A stretch of 32,019 nucleotides of DNA from an uncultured Rhodospirillales bacterium (GCA_902778645.1 CACYYO010000015.1:1-32019); one strand, 5' to 3'. Shown: positions 15,242 through 23,624, counted from the first letter of the stretch. The notes: generated by a model not told the origin, from the letters alone. Translations and numbers: made by a program.

Positions 15242-16318
15242 ATGATAGTTTTAGGCATCGAAAGCAGCTGCGATGAAACCGCCGCCGCAATTGTTAATGA
15301 TAAAAAAGAGATTTTAGGGCAAAGTCTCCTTTCCCAAGAAGAACATAAGGTCTTTGGCGGTGTTGTGCCGGAAATTGCCGCCCGCTCTCATCTGGAGCAC
15401 ATCGATGAAATAATTGAAAGCTGCGTCAAAAAAGCCAATATCTCTCTTAATGACATTGACGCCATTGCCGCCTCTTCCGGTCCGGGGTTAATTGGCGGCG
15501 TCGTTATTGGCGTTATGGCGGCTAAAGCCCTGGCACTCGCCTTGAACAAACCGTTTGTCGCCGTCAATCATTTGGAAGGGCACGCTCTTTGTGCACGCCT
15601 GACAAGCAATGTTGAATATCCTTATTTGCTCTTATTGGTTTCCGGCGGACACTGCCAAATTTTGATTGTCAAGGGTGTCGGTGACTTTGAGCGCCTCGGT
15701 ACAACCATTGACGACGCCGCCGGTGAAGCCTTTGATAAAGTTGCCAAAATGCTCAATCTCGGCTACCCCGGAGGCCCGATGATTGAAAAAATGGCCTCCG
15801 TCGGTGATGAAAATCGTTTTGTCTTACCGCGCCCGTTACATAATTCCGGAGATTGTAATTTATCTTTCTCCGGGTTAAAAACCGCTGTTCGCAAAATTAT
15901 TGAATCTTATGCCCAAGACGGCAATATCGCCCACACCATTATCAACAAACAGGATACGGCTGATATTTGCGCTTCGTTTCAGTATGCCGCCACGCGCAGC
16001 TTATGCGAAAAATTGGAATTAGCCATTAAAATTTTCAAGCAAAAATATCCTCAAGGCAAAGATTTGGTTGTCTCCGGTGGTGTTGCCGCCAACACATATC
16101 TGCGTTCTCACCTTAAAAAATTAGCAGAGCAAAATGGGTTAATCTTTTCCGCCCCACCTATTCAATATTGTACAGATAACGGTGTTATGATTGCTTGGGC
16201 GGGCTTAGAACGTTTTGCCAAAGGCTATACCAATGAGCTGGATTTCAAACCGCGCCCGCGTTGGCCGTTGGATGAAAACGCCCCCAAAGCCGCCGGTGCC
16301 GGAGGGGTTAAAGCCTAA
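15242..16318 (+). CDS. tsaD: tRNA N6-adenosine threonylcarbamoyltransferase
   Basis: Transfers threonylcarbamoyl to A37 of ANN-decoding tRNAs, working with TsaB and TsaE. It has 358 residues, a normal length. The ASKHA fold starts VLGIESSCDETAAA; the metal-binding His110 and His114 are in NHLEGH; the nucleotide loops SGGHCQIL and VVSGGVAANTYLR, and the C-terminal CTDNGVMIAWAG with its metal Asp, are all present. Transcription is divergent from the Mic60-like gene. The stop codon TAA is part of a 17-bp sequence repeated 128 bases downstream at the nth start. Confidence 0.97.
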   Translation: MIVLGIESSCDETAAAIVNDKKEILGQSLLSQEEHKVFGGVVPEIAARSHLEHIDEIIESCVKKANISLNDIDAIAASSGPGLIGGVVIGVMAAKALALALNKPFVAVNHLEGHALCARLTSNVEYPYLLLLVSGGHCQILIVKGVGDFERLGTTIDDAAGEAFDKVAKMLNLGYPGGPMIEKMASVGDENRFVLPRPLHNSGDCNLSFSGLKTAVRKIIESYAQDGNIAHTIINKQDTADICASFQYAATRSLCEKLELAIKIFKQKYPQGKDLVVSGGVAANTYLRSHLKKLAEQNGLIFSAPPIQYCTDNGVMIAWAGLERFAKGYTNELDFKPRPRWPLDENAPKAAGAGGVKA

Positions 16319-16460
16319 AATGAGAAGCAAAACACCTTTTTTACGTCATACCGGAAGTCAAGCCCTACTGGACTTGACATATCCGGTATCCACAAAACAC
16401 ATTGCAAAGCAATGTCTGATTAAATATTTATTATGAAACAGAATAAAATGAGAAGCAAAA
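16316..16460. mobile_element. GTCAT-type palindromic element between tsaD and nth, flanked by 17-bp direct repeats
   Basis: TAAAATGAGAAGCAAAA occurs exactly at 16316-16332 and again at 16444-16460. Between them lie 111 bases with a palindrome (ATACCGGA/TCCGGTAT and GTCAAG/CTTGAC, about 16347-16388) and a second hairpin (ACATTGC-AAA-GCAATGT, near 16399-16415). The repeated stretch holds the tsaD stop codon and an nth start codon. This looks like insertion of a small element with duplication of its target. It encodes nothing itself. Confidence 0.65.
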
Positions 16461-17083
16461 AAGAAGCCCTCGAAATTATGAAAATTTTCCGACAACGAGA
16501 CCCTAACCCTCGTTGTGAACTGAATTATGTTAATGCCTACACCCTGCTTGTGGCTGTTGTTCTTTCGGCACAAAGCACCGACAAAGGGGTAAACAAAGCA
16601 ACTGAAACACTGTTCAAAATTGCCGATACACCGCAAAAAATGATTGATTTGGGCCTGGAAAAACTGAAAGAGCATATCAAAACCATTGGCTTATATAACA
16701 ATAAAGCTAAAAATATTATTGCTCTAAGCAAAGAGCTGGTCGCAAAGTATAATGGTATTGTTCCGGATAATCGCGAGCAATTGGAAAGCCTTGCCGGCGT
16801 CGGGCGCAAAACGGCAAACGTTGTTCTAAACGTTTGGTTTAATCAACCGACATTAGCTGTCGATACCCACGTTCTCCGCATTTCCCACCGTCTTGATTTC
16901 AGCCATGGCAAAACCCCTCTGGAAGTAGAAAAAGACCTGATAAAGTTATTACCAAAAGATGACATCAAAAATACGAATCACTGGCTGGTTTTATTCGGTC
17001 GCTATATATGCAAAGCCCAAAAACCGGATTGCCTCAATTGCCCGATAAGCGATTATTGCCATAGTAAAGATAAAAAAATCTAA
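16448..17083 (+). CDS. nth: Endonuclease III (DNA glycosylase/AP lyase)
   Basis: Removes oxidised pyrimidines and nicks abasic sites in base excision repair. With the ATG at 16448 it has 211 residues, matching E. coli Nth closely. The HhH motif LAGVGRKTANVVLN carries the catalytic Lys121; Asp139 is in AVDTH; the 4Fe-4S cluster ligands at the C-terminus keep the spacing C-x6-C-x2-C-x5-C. An in-frame ATG at 16433 would add MKQNK, but those codons belong to the inserted repeat, and 16448 is the codon shared with the duplicate next to tsaD. Neither ATG has a good ribosome site, so the insertion may have weakened translation. Confidence 0.95.
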   Translation: MRSKKEALEIMKIFRQRDPNPRCELNYVNAYTLLVAVVLSAQSTDKGVNKATETLFKIADTPQKMIDLGLEKLKEHIKTIGLYNNKAKNIIALSKELVAKYNGIVPDNREQLESLAGVGRKTANVVLNVWFNQPTLAVDTHVLRISHRLDFSHGKTPLEVEKDLIKLLPKDDIKNTNHWLVLFGRYICKAQKPDCLNCPISDYCHSKDKKI

Positions 17084-17103
17084 CTTTCACCGGCAACGCC
17101 TTC

Positions 17104-17274
17104 ATCGACCATTTCCCCATAAAAACTCAGATAATGTGCCGAGTAGTTGATTTTATAAAAAAGAAAAAGCGATAGATGTTGTTTATAGTAAGAAATAAGG
17201 AATTTTGCGAACGGAGTGTACATAGAGGTACATGAGCATTTTTTCAGCTTGTAAACGACGCACTAATCGACCAT
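17104..17274. repeat. GTAC-core palindromic element, diverged copy in a tandem pair
   Basis: It starts with a 33-base sequence (17104-17136, ATCGACCATTTCCCC to CAGATAATG) repeated exactly at 17266-17298, a period of 162 bases. The core is GTAC-ATAGAG-GTAC (17218-17231), and the right end ACTAATCGACCAT matches the other copies. The left arm carries about 45 extra bases and no longer pairs well. Directly after nth, CGGCAACGCCTTCATCGACC (17091-17110) resembles the right end of yet another copy. The 17084-17381 interval holds no gene. Confidence 0.75.
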
Positions 17275-17281
17275 TTCCCCA

Positions 17282-17407
17282 TAAAAACTCAGATAATGCG
17301 TCGAGTAGTAGGCGCCAAAAGCAAAAGTACCGCAGCGTACAAAGTGGTACGTGAGGACACTTTTGTCTTGCTGGCAACACCCTAATCGACCATTAGATGA
17401 GTTTTTA
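17282..17407. repeat. GTAC-core palindromic element whose arm includes the 3' end of aroK
   Basis: A 126-bp inverted repeat centred near 17344. The core is GTAC-AAAGTG-GTAC (17337-17350). CAAAAG and AAAAGT on the left pair with ACTTTT and TTG on the right, and CGAGTAG pairs with CTAATCG. The outer left arm, TAAAAACTCAGATAATG (17282-17298), is an inverted near-copy of the last codons of aroK. The right arm is therefore coding sequence (17382-17407) and supplies the aroK stop codon. Confidence 0.85.
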
Positions 17408-17918
17408 ACGATTCGATGACGCGGTTCACCGTATTCTCCACCTGTTCTTCTTTTGTTTCAACCACAATATCCGCCTCGGAATAATAGGGATATTCTTCTT
17501 GAATATAGGATTCGAGTTTGTTTTTCAGGTGATCTTCTGCACCTTCTAGAAAGGGGCGGTGTTTACGACCGGCAGTACGATGGTATAAAATATCAATGTC
17601 GGCCTTAAGCCATACGGTAATAGCGTGTTCTTTTGCTAACTTGCGCGTTTGCTCTGCAACAAAAGAGCCTCCACCGGAGGCAAGAACACAAGGCTCTCCT
17701 TGTAAAAGACGCTTCATCACACGAGCTTCACCGGCACGATATTCTTTCTCGCCAAAGCATTTCAAAACATCAATCAGGGACAACCCGGCGGCTTTCTCCA
17801 TTTCCTGATCACCATCTACAAAAGGAAGATTCAGTTTTTTTGCCAAGCGCCGACCGACACTTGTTTTGCCGCTGCCCATCAGTCCGACTAAAAGAATTAT
17901 TTTATTTTTTATCATCAT
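17382..17918 (-). CDS. aroK: Shikimate kinase
   Basis: Phosphorylates shikimate at O3 with ATP in the aromatic amino acid pathway. It has 178 residues. The P-loop GLMGSGKTS is at 12-20; the shikimate-binding Asp35/Asp37 segment is FVDGD; GGGS is at 82-85; and the lid arginine sits in HRPFLEG near 121. Two adjacent ATG codons are possible starts (17918, 17915). The usual partner aroB is not downstream. The last residues, MVD, and the stop are encoded by the palindromic element at 17282-17407, so the C-terminus may have been remodelled by it. It is divergent from the small membrane gene and xerD. Confidence 0.96.
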   Translation of the reverse strand: MMIKNKIILLVGLMGSGKTSVGRRLAKKLNLPFVDGDQEMEKAAGLSLIDVLKCFGEKEYRAGEARVMKRLLQGEPCVLASGGGSFVAEQTRKLAKEHAITVWLKADIDILYHRTAGRKHRPFLEGAEDHLKNKLESYIQEEYPYYSEADIVVETKEEQVENTVNRVIESLKTHLMVD

Positions 17919-18007
17919 CTTATAAAATTTATATTTCTTTTTACCTTTATTATGTTAAATATATAAATAGTTTTATATTTAGTAAATATTTTTTTAGGTT
18001 ATGCATC

Positions 18008-18154
18008 ATGAGACAAAAAAAATCAAAATCTATCTATTACATTATTGCTGCCGCCGCAGTTTTGGCCGGTTTTTTGTTTGTAGCTATGCTTGAGCTCCCT
18101 GTCAAAACCGAGCATGTTGAAGAAGTCATTCCCAACGACTTTCTGACCAAATAG
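18008..18154 (+). CDS. 48-residue single-pass membrane protein upstream of xerD
   Basis: It starts at the ATG at 18008, after a weak AGGTT site. Residues 1-7 are basic (MRQKKSK), 9-28 form one hydrophobic helix (IYYIIAAAAVLAGFLFVAML), and 29-48 are a short, mostly acidic periplasmic tail ending VIPNDFLTK. The topology by the positive-inside rule is N-terminus in the cytosol. It ends two bases before xerD, so it is very likely co-transcribed and perhaps translationally coupled. It lies between aroK and xerD; the function is unknown. Confidence 0.65.
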   Translation: MRQKKSKSIYYIIAAAAVLAGFLFVAMLELPVKTEHVEEVIPNDFLTK

Positions 18155-18156
18155 CT

Positions 18157-19056
18157 ATGGAGACAGCTCTCTCAGACTTTTTTGATTCCATTATTGCAGA
18201 AAAAGGCGCTTCGCTCAAAACTGCAGAGGCTTATCGTCATGATATTGAGCAATTTTTACAAATCTCCGCTATCAATGAGTTTAAGCAGATAAGCACACAA
18301 AACATTGCAGATTTTATGGCTTATCTGGGAAATCAGGGATTTGCAACCAAAACACAAGCACGAAAGCTATCTGCCATTCGTGAGTTTTGCAAATTTCTGT
18401 TTTCTGAAAATCTTATTGAGCAAAATCCTGCGGCTGACATAGACAGCCCCAAACTTGAAAAACCTTTACCAAAATTTTTGAATGAGACAGAAATGGATGC
18501 CCTTATCGATGCCGCCAAAACGGCTCAAGACATCCGCCACCGCCGCATTACCGCTATGCTGATTTTGATGTATCATTGCGGCTTGCGTGTTTCAGAATTG
18601 GTCTCTCTGCCGATTAATGCCATTAACCAGGCAAAAAAACAGATTCTCGTTTTCGGTAAAGGCGCAAAAGAAAGGCTGATTCCCGTTTCTGACGCTGCTC
18701 TGGAAGAAATCGAAGATTATTTAAGTTATCGCCACTGCTTTATCAAAGGCAAAGAAAGTAAATACCTCTTTCCCTCGCTAAGTGCCAAAGAAGGTCATCT
18801 GACGCGCGATGCCTTTTACAAATATCTTAAAGAGCTGGCTGTTCGCGCCGGTATCTCACCGTCTCGTATCACACCCCACGTTTTGCGCCACTCTTTTGCA
18901 ACCCAACTGTTAAGACACCACGCTGATCTACGCTCTGTTCAAAAAATGCTTGGTCATGAAAGTATTGGAACAACCCAAATTTATACGCATATTATTTCTG
19001 AAGAACTGATTGAAACTGTCCAAAAACTTCACCCGCTCAGCCAGCTAAAAAAATAA
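18157..19056 (+). CDS. xerD: Tyrosine recombinase XerD
   Basis: Resolves chromosome dimers at dif with XerC, activated by FtsK. It has 299 residues. The N-terminal SAM-like core-binding domain (1-105) is followed by the catalytic domain with Arg144 (GLRVSEL), Lys168 (FGKGAKERL), His241 and Arg244 (HVLRHSFATQLL), His267 (LGHESI) and the nucleophile Tyr276 (TQIYTH). I prefer XerD to XerC because of the DSPKLEKPLPKFL linker and the location beside aroK. No integron or phage signature is near. The start ATG is two bases after the small membrane gene. It converges with the unknown gene at 19065, leaving eight bases between stop codons. Confidence 0.85.
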   Translation: METALSDFFDSIIAEKGASLKTAEAYRHDIEQFLQISAINEFKQISTQNIADFMAYLGNQGFATKTQARKLSAIREFCKFLFSENLIEQNPAADIDSPKLEKPLPKFLNETEMDALIDAAKTAQDIRHRRITAMLILMYHCGLRVSELVSLPINAINQAKKQILVFGKGAKERLIPVSDAALEEIEDYLSYRHCFIKGKESKYLFPSLSAKEGHLTRDAFYKYLKELAVRAGISPSRITPHVLRHSFATQLLRHHADLRSVQKMLGHESIGTTQIYTHIISEELIETVQKLHPLSQLKK

Positions 19057-19064
19057 ACTATACA

Positions 19065-19844
19065 TTACTTCGACAACGACGCCTTTTCTTTCATACTTTT
19101 TTGAATTTGCTGTTGATTTTCCTTATTTTTCTTATCGCAAAATGCATTGATTTTAGCAATAGTATCTTCGTTAAGAGAAATGCTTCGTTGGTCGAATGCG
19201 GCGACAACGCGCAAAACAGACGAATCCTTCATATCTTCCCAATTCAAAATATTTCCGGTTACCGAACACTTAGGTCTCTTGATAGTGCCATAAACCGGAC
19301 TGACATCATCTTTTAGGGCAGCTATGTATGCTTTTGTGTATTCGTCGTCATAACTCATACCAGGAGCATCCATAACTTCCATAAAATTTTCAATCTTTTC
19401 GCGATGTAATAACCAACCGGCATTAATACGTTCACCGTTTCTGAAAAAATAATTGCGATCATCATCAAATCTTGCTCGTTTAATACTATGCTTTTTATCA
19501 TCTTCAGTAATGCAGTTTTCATTTATTTCTTGTATAACTTTAGAAACAATTGCCATATGGTATAGTTCTTTAAGTGGTCTACCTCTTTTGAAATAACTAC
19601 TATCTTTTTTATCTTCATTTTTGTTTTCACCTTCATGTAAATCTTCACATAGTTCTTTAGCTGCTTTGAAAATCGGCAATAGACTATCGGAACAGTCTTT
19701 ATATGCTTCATCCACATTAAGTGTAATCATATTTTTTGCCGCATAGGCATAAAACTCATCGCGCGACTTATATTCAGGCAAATCCTGAGTTTTATTTGCA
19801 GCTACTTTGGCTCTAACATTACCAATATATTTATTTTCTTCCAT
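19065..19844 (-). CDS. Uncharacterised charged 259-residue protein
   Basis: Not recognised. I start it at the ATG at 19844, which has an AAGGGG site six bases upstream; an earlier in-frame start would add nine residues. The protein is soluble in appearance and rich in Lys, Glu, Asp and Asn, with a Lys/Glu/Asp low-complexity stretch near 75-85 (ENKNEDKKDSS). It ends in a probable coiled coil (DKKNKENQQQIQKSMKEKAS). Base composition is more AT-rich than the flanking housekeeping genes, which suggests accessory DNA. It sits between xerD and the ABC exporter genes. No enzymatic motif is visible. Confidence 0.75.
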   Translation of the reverse strand: MEENKYIGNVRAKVAANKTQDLPEYKSRDEFYAYAAKNMITLNVDEAYKDCSDSLLPIFKAAKELCEDLHEGENKNEDKKDSSYFKRGRPLKELYHMAIVSKVIQEINENCITEDDKKHSIKRARFDDDRNYFFRNGERINAGWLLHREKIENFMEVMDAPGMSYDDEYTKAYIAALKDDVSPVYGTIKRPKCSVTGNILNWEDMKDSSVLRVVAAFDQRSISLNEDTIAKINAFCDKKNKENQQQIQKSMKEKASLSK

Positions 19845-19939
19845 GGCAATCCCCTTAACTTTCTGCAACAATAATTTTATACCATATTTTTGTCAAAAAC
19901 ACAAGAAATTTATTTTAGTAGCCCAAAGAGCACTGTTTT

Positions 19940-21712
19940 TTACTCTCTTTCCTGAGCTTCCCAAAGGCGCTGAAACGCTCCGCCGGCAGTCATTAAATCC
20001 TCTATTTTCCCTTCCTCAACAATTCTGCCCTTATCCAAAACAATAATCCTGTCCATTTCTTTGAGTGTCGATAAACGATGTGCAATCGCAATCACTGTCT
20101 TCTTTTTCATCAAATTTTTCATCGCTTTTTGAATATAGTTTTCCGCCTCACTGTCAAGTGCCGATGTCGCTTCATCTAAAATCAGTATCGGACTGTTTTT
20201 CAAAATTGCCCTTGCAATTGCAATACGTTGCCTTTGCCCGCCGGAGAGTTTAACTCCTTTTTCCCCGACTTTAGTTTGATAGCCTTTAGGAAGTTTTTTG
20301 ATAAATTCATCCGCATAAGCCTGTCGAGCTGCTTTTTCTATTTCCTCCTGCCTGGCTTTTAGGTTACCATAAGCAATATTTTGACTGATTGTCCGATGAA
20401 ACAAACTCGTATCTTGCGGTATCAAAGCAATTTTATCATGTAAACTGCTTTGCTTAACCATGGCGATATTTTGCCCGTCAATCAAAATTTCTCCGCCCTG
20501 AATATCATAAGCGCGCTGCAACAAATTAACCAATGTTGTCTTCCCGCTTCCCGAAGCACCGACAATCCCGACTTTCTCTTTTGCTGAAATCTTCAGGTTT
20601 AACTTTCGAAACACTGTTTTATTGTCATAAGAAAACTTAACATTCTTGAATTCAATTTCTCCGCTTTTAATCCTGATGTTTTTTGCTTGAGGCGTATCAA
20701 CAACGTCATGAGGTACTTCAAACGGAAGCATAGCCGCCTTCAAACTCCCGAATGTCGCATTCAAATCAAAAATATCTCCCATCGTTCGCACAACACACAT
20801 AATAACAGTGTTCAACAAAAGTATAACCAACGTGACATCCCCAACCGATACTTTTTGCTGATACCATAAATAAAGAAGCAAGGACAATGCGCAAATTTCA
20901 AAACAGACAACTGCCGTATTTTGGATTCTCAACAAATCCTGTGCCTTATCCAAAGAAGCAAAGCGTGCATTCCGCGCCTTTCGATAAGCTTTTTGCACAA
21001 AAGAAATCTCATAATCTTCACTACCGAAAGTTTTGACTGTTAATGCATTCCCGATACTGTCTGCTTTTGTACCGGTAAACGCATCCCACATACTTTCAAC
21101 TTCATTATTCAATTCGCGGATTCGAAAACTCGAGCGATAAGAAAAATAAAAAGACAAACAACCAAATGTCATAACCAATAACAAAAACCACAAGCTGACA
21201 CGCCCAATCAGATAAAAATCTATCAAAGCCAAAAAGATATTGCTGTAAATACGAGAAATCATAGAATGCAACCACCCTGTCTCACTGGCACAACGAATAA
21301 CTTTTTGCGACAGCTCACCTGTTTTTTGCCCTGCAAAATAGCCTTCAGAATGTTTGGAAAGATAATCAACCCCGAAGAGTTTGATTTTAGCATTGATATA
21401 ATTACGCACCCGATTTTCTTCCAAAACTTCCCGAACCATACGAAAAACGGATTGCATAATAAATGCCCCGAAAATGCCTAGTAACAAATATCCCATTTTC
21501 GCCCAAGAAAACTCTTGCGGCGTAATCTTTGAGAAATAGTCAATCATATCCGAGAAGAAAACAGGCACACAAACTTTCATCAACTGCAAACAAAACGCCA
21601 AAGCCATCCCTGTAAAAGCCCATTTTCTGACCCCGTATAAACATTCCCACAAAAAACGCATAGGATTGTTGTAAAATTTTCGCATTGGCTGTATGGTCTT
21701 AAAAACCTTCAT
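19940..21712 (-). CDS. ABC exporter half-transporter (membrane + ATPase domains), second of a pair
   Basis: A 590-residue type IV ABC exporter half. The membrane domain (about 25-325) has six predicted helices; the ATPase domain has Walker A GASGSGKTT (385-393), signature LSGGQ (489-493), Walker B ILILDE with catalytic Glu514, and the switch His545. All catalytic residues are intact. Members export lipids, peptides or drugs, and the substrate cannot be told. It follows a similar gene on the same strand, so a heterodimer is likely. A 21712 start follows GTGGAG, a ribosome site that is itself part of a sequence duplicated by a repeat insertion just upstream. Confidence 0.92.
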   Translation of the reverse strand: MKVFKTIQPMRKFYNNPMRFLWECLYGVRKWAFTGMALAFCLQLMKVCVPVFFSDMIDYFSKITPQEFSWAKMGYLLLGIFGAFIMQSVFRMVREVLEENRVRNYINAKIKLFGVDYLSKHSEGYFAGQKTGELSQKVIRCASETGWLHSMISRIYSNIFLALIDFYLIGRVSLWFLLLVMTFGCLSFYFSYRSSFRIRELNNEVESMWDAFTGTKADSIGNALTVKTFGSEDYEISFVQKAYRKARNARFASLDKAQDLLRIQNTAVVCFEICALSLLLYLWYQQKVSVGDVTLVILLLNTVIMCVVRTMGDIFDLNATFGSLKAAMLPFEVPHDVVDTPQAKNIRIKSGEIEFKNVKFSYDNKTVFRKLNLKISAKEKVGIVGASGSGKTTLVNLLQRAYDIQGGEILIDGQNIAMVKQSSLHDKIALIPQDTSLFHRTISQNIAYGNLKARQEEIEKAARQAYADEFIKKLPKGYQTKVGEKGVKLSGGQRQRIAIARAILKNSPILILDEATSALDSEAENYIQKAMKNLMKKKTVIAIAHRLSTLKEMDRIIVLDKGRIVEEGKIEDLMTAGGAFQRLWEAQERE

Positions 21713-21715
21713 AAA

Positions 21716-21844
21716 TTATTTCTCCACCTGTTGCATCTATATCTCTTCTCGTCATCCTGAAGGGCAAGCCCAACCGGACTTGCCACATTCAGGATCCACA
21801 AACCGGTTGCCTTCGGCAACACCTTACTTCTCCACCTGTTGCAT
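21716..21844. mobile_element. GTCAT-type palindromic element between the two ABC genes, flanked by 17-bp direct repeats
   Basis: TTCTCCACCTGTTGCAT occurs exactly at 21720-21736 and 21828-21844; allowing one mismatch the repeat is 21 bp (21716-21736 and 21824-21844). The 91 bases between the 17-mers hold a palindrome (ATCCTGA/TCAGGAT with GGCAAG/CTTGCC, about 21755-21796) and a second hairpin (GTTGCC-TTC-GGCAAC). The duplicated stretch is the 3' end of the upstream ABC gene including its stop, and it also carries the ribosome site of the downstream one. Confidence 0.7.
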
Positions 21845-23578
21845 TTTCCAAAGCTTCGCAAACCTTCCGCCCTTCTTCCTCGCCAGCTCTTTAAATGTCC
21901 CCTCTTCAACAATCTTTCCTTTTTCCAAATAAACGATTCTATCCATTTCTTTGAGCGTCGACAAACGGTGCGCAATCGCAATCACTGTGCGCTTGCCGAG
22001 CAAATTACTGATTGCCTGTGCCACAATACGCTCGGATTCGCTATCCAAAGAAGATGTTGCCTCATCTAAAATCAAAATCGGACTGTTGCGCAAAACCGCT
22101 CGTGCTATCGCTATTCTCTGCCGTTCTCCGCCCGAAAGTTTGCACCCTCTGTCTCCGACCATAGAATTATACCCCTCAGGCAATTCCCTTATAAATCCAT
22201 CTGCACAAGCCGTTTTCGCTGCTTGAATAATTTTTCGGTCACTGACATTTTCTGTTCCATAGGCAATATTCTCTTTCAACGTCCGATGAAACAAAACCGA
22301 TTCCTGAGGAATAAACGCCAAATTTTGGTGCAAACTCTGTTGTGTAACGGATTTTATATCTTGCCCATCAATGAGAATTTCTCCGTCCTGAATATCATAG
22401 GCTCGTTGCAACAAATTAACCAACGTCGTCTTACCATTACCGGATAAACCGACAATTCCGACCCTTTCTCCGCTTTTTATTTTCAGATTGAAGCCGTCAA
22501 AAAGTTTTTCTCTGTTTGGATAAGCAAAAGTAACATTCTTAAATTCAATCTCCGCCTTTTTAACTTTCAAGGATTTTGCATTCGGCACATCTTCAATTTC
22601 ATGCTTATCATTAAACGGCTCTAAACCGGCTTGAATACCGGCCAAATTAACCTGAAATCGCCTGAAATGAACGCATAATTCCATTAAATACATAAAACCG
22701 CCGTTAACAATCATTAATACAAAAACAATATCCCCGATATTTATTCGAGCAACACTCCACAAATAAACAGCATAAACAAGCATTGCTGTTGAACAAAGAT
22801 GCACAAAACACCCCACGCCTGTATATGAGGCAAACCAGGCAATCATGGATCGTGCTTTGATGTTGATATATTGTCTCAACAAAACCGATAATCTTTTCTT
22901 TTCATAATCCGCACGATTAAATTGCTTCACCAAACGAATATTCGAAATCGCATCAACCAACCACCCCGTATAAATAGATGAGGCTTTATTTTCCATTTTA
23001 GAAAGTCGTTCACTCGTCTTGTTGGCATAAAAATTGACCACTGCCGTCAACACAACACACAAAACAAACAATAATCCGAGATAAACATTAATAGAGAGCA
23101 ACAAAACGGTTTTAATCACCATCTCGCATAGGTGAAACCAAAAAATAACAATTAAAACCGAGAGAATTTGGTCTGTGGCTGAAATCTGTTCGGACTTAGC
23201 AAGGAGCGACCCTGTCTGTTTATTCACAATATAATTGGTCGAATGCCCGAAAATATAGCGCAAAGATTTAGTTAAAATTCGCTCCCGTACCGGAAAATAA
23301 AGTGCTTTTTGCCGATACATCAAAACTTGTTTGGGCAGATAAACATTAAAAATATCACAGACTATGATTGCCCCAATCATTAACATCGCTTGGTGCAAAG
23401 CCTCTTCCGATACACCACCCTTAACCGCATCAATCAAACGTGCCATAAACCAGTTCAGCGCATTCATCACCGCAGAATTCGCCAAAACCAACAGCATACA
23501 CCCGATAAATGCCCATTTAAACGGCGCAATACATTCTTGATAAACAAATTTTAAGGCTGATTTCGGGAACGGCTGCAT
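21824..23578 (-). CDS. ABC exporter half-transporter (membrane + ATPase domains), first of a pair
   Basis: A 584-residue ABC exporter half, similar in layout to the next gene. Six helices lie in residues about 20-310. Walker A GLSGNGKTT is at 377-385, signature LSGGE at 481-485, and Walker B ILILDE at 501-506 with catalytic Glu506. Both proteins of the pair keep a catalytic Glu, so a degenerate-site heterodimer of the TM287/288 or LmrCD type is not indicated. It is the first gene of the leftward pair, with an AAGG site five bases before the ATG and a terminator-like hairpin further upstream that separates it from the next gene. Confidence 0.92.
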   Translation of the reverse strand: MQPFPKSALKFVYQECIAPFKWAFIGCMLLVLANSAVMNALNWFMARLIDAVKGGVSEEALHQAMLMIGAIIVCDIFNVYLPKQVLMYRQKALYFPVRERILTKSLRYIFGHSTNYIVNKQTGSLLAKSEQISATDQILSVLIVIFWFHLCEMVIKTVLLLSINVYLGLLFVLCVVLTAVVNFYANKTSERLSKMENKASSIYTGWLVDAISNIRLVKQFNRADYEKKRLSVLLRQYINIKARSMIAWFASYTGVGCFVHLCSTAMLVYAVYLWSVARINIGDIVFVLMIVNGGFMYLMELCVHFRRFQVNLAGIQAGLEPFNDKHEIEDVPNAKSLKVKKAEIEFKNVTFAYPNREKLFDGFNLKIKSGERVGIVGLSGNGKTTLVNLLQRAYDIQDGEILIDGQDIKSVTQQSLHQNLAFIPQESVLFHRTLKENIAYGTENVSDRKIIQAAKTACADGFIRELPEGYNSMVGDRGCKLSGGERQRIAIARAVLRNSPILILDEATSSLDSESERIVAQAISNLLGKRTVIAIAHRLSTLKEMDRIVYLEKGKIVEEGTFKELARKKGGRFAKLWKMQQVEK

Positions 23579-23624
23579 GTCTACCTTTTTTCCTTATTAT
23601 TCTCACTTAACAGAGAAAACAATT

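Noticed and set aside
16433-16447. Earlier ATG for nth adding MKQNK
   Set aside because: The codons come from the inserted repeat, while the ATG at 16448 is the one duplicated from the original junction and gives the length of E. coli Nth.
17104-17407. Possible CRISPR array because of direct repeats
   Set aside because: There are only two exact 33-base copies with a 162-base period, and they are parts of a palindromic element; there are no cas genes.
19940-23578. Heterodimeric exporter with one degenerate ATPase site
   Set aside because: Both proteins keep Walker A, signature and the catalytic Glu, so a degenerate site is not supported.
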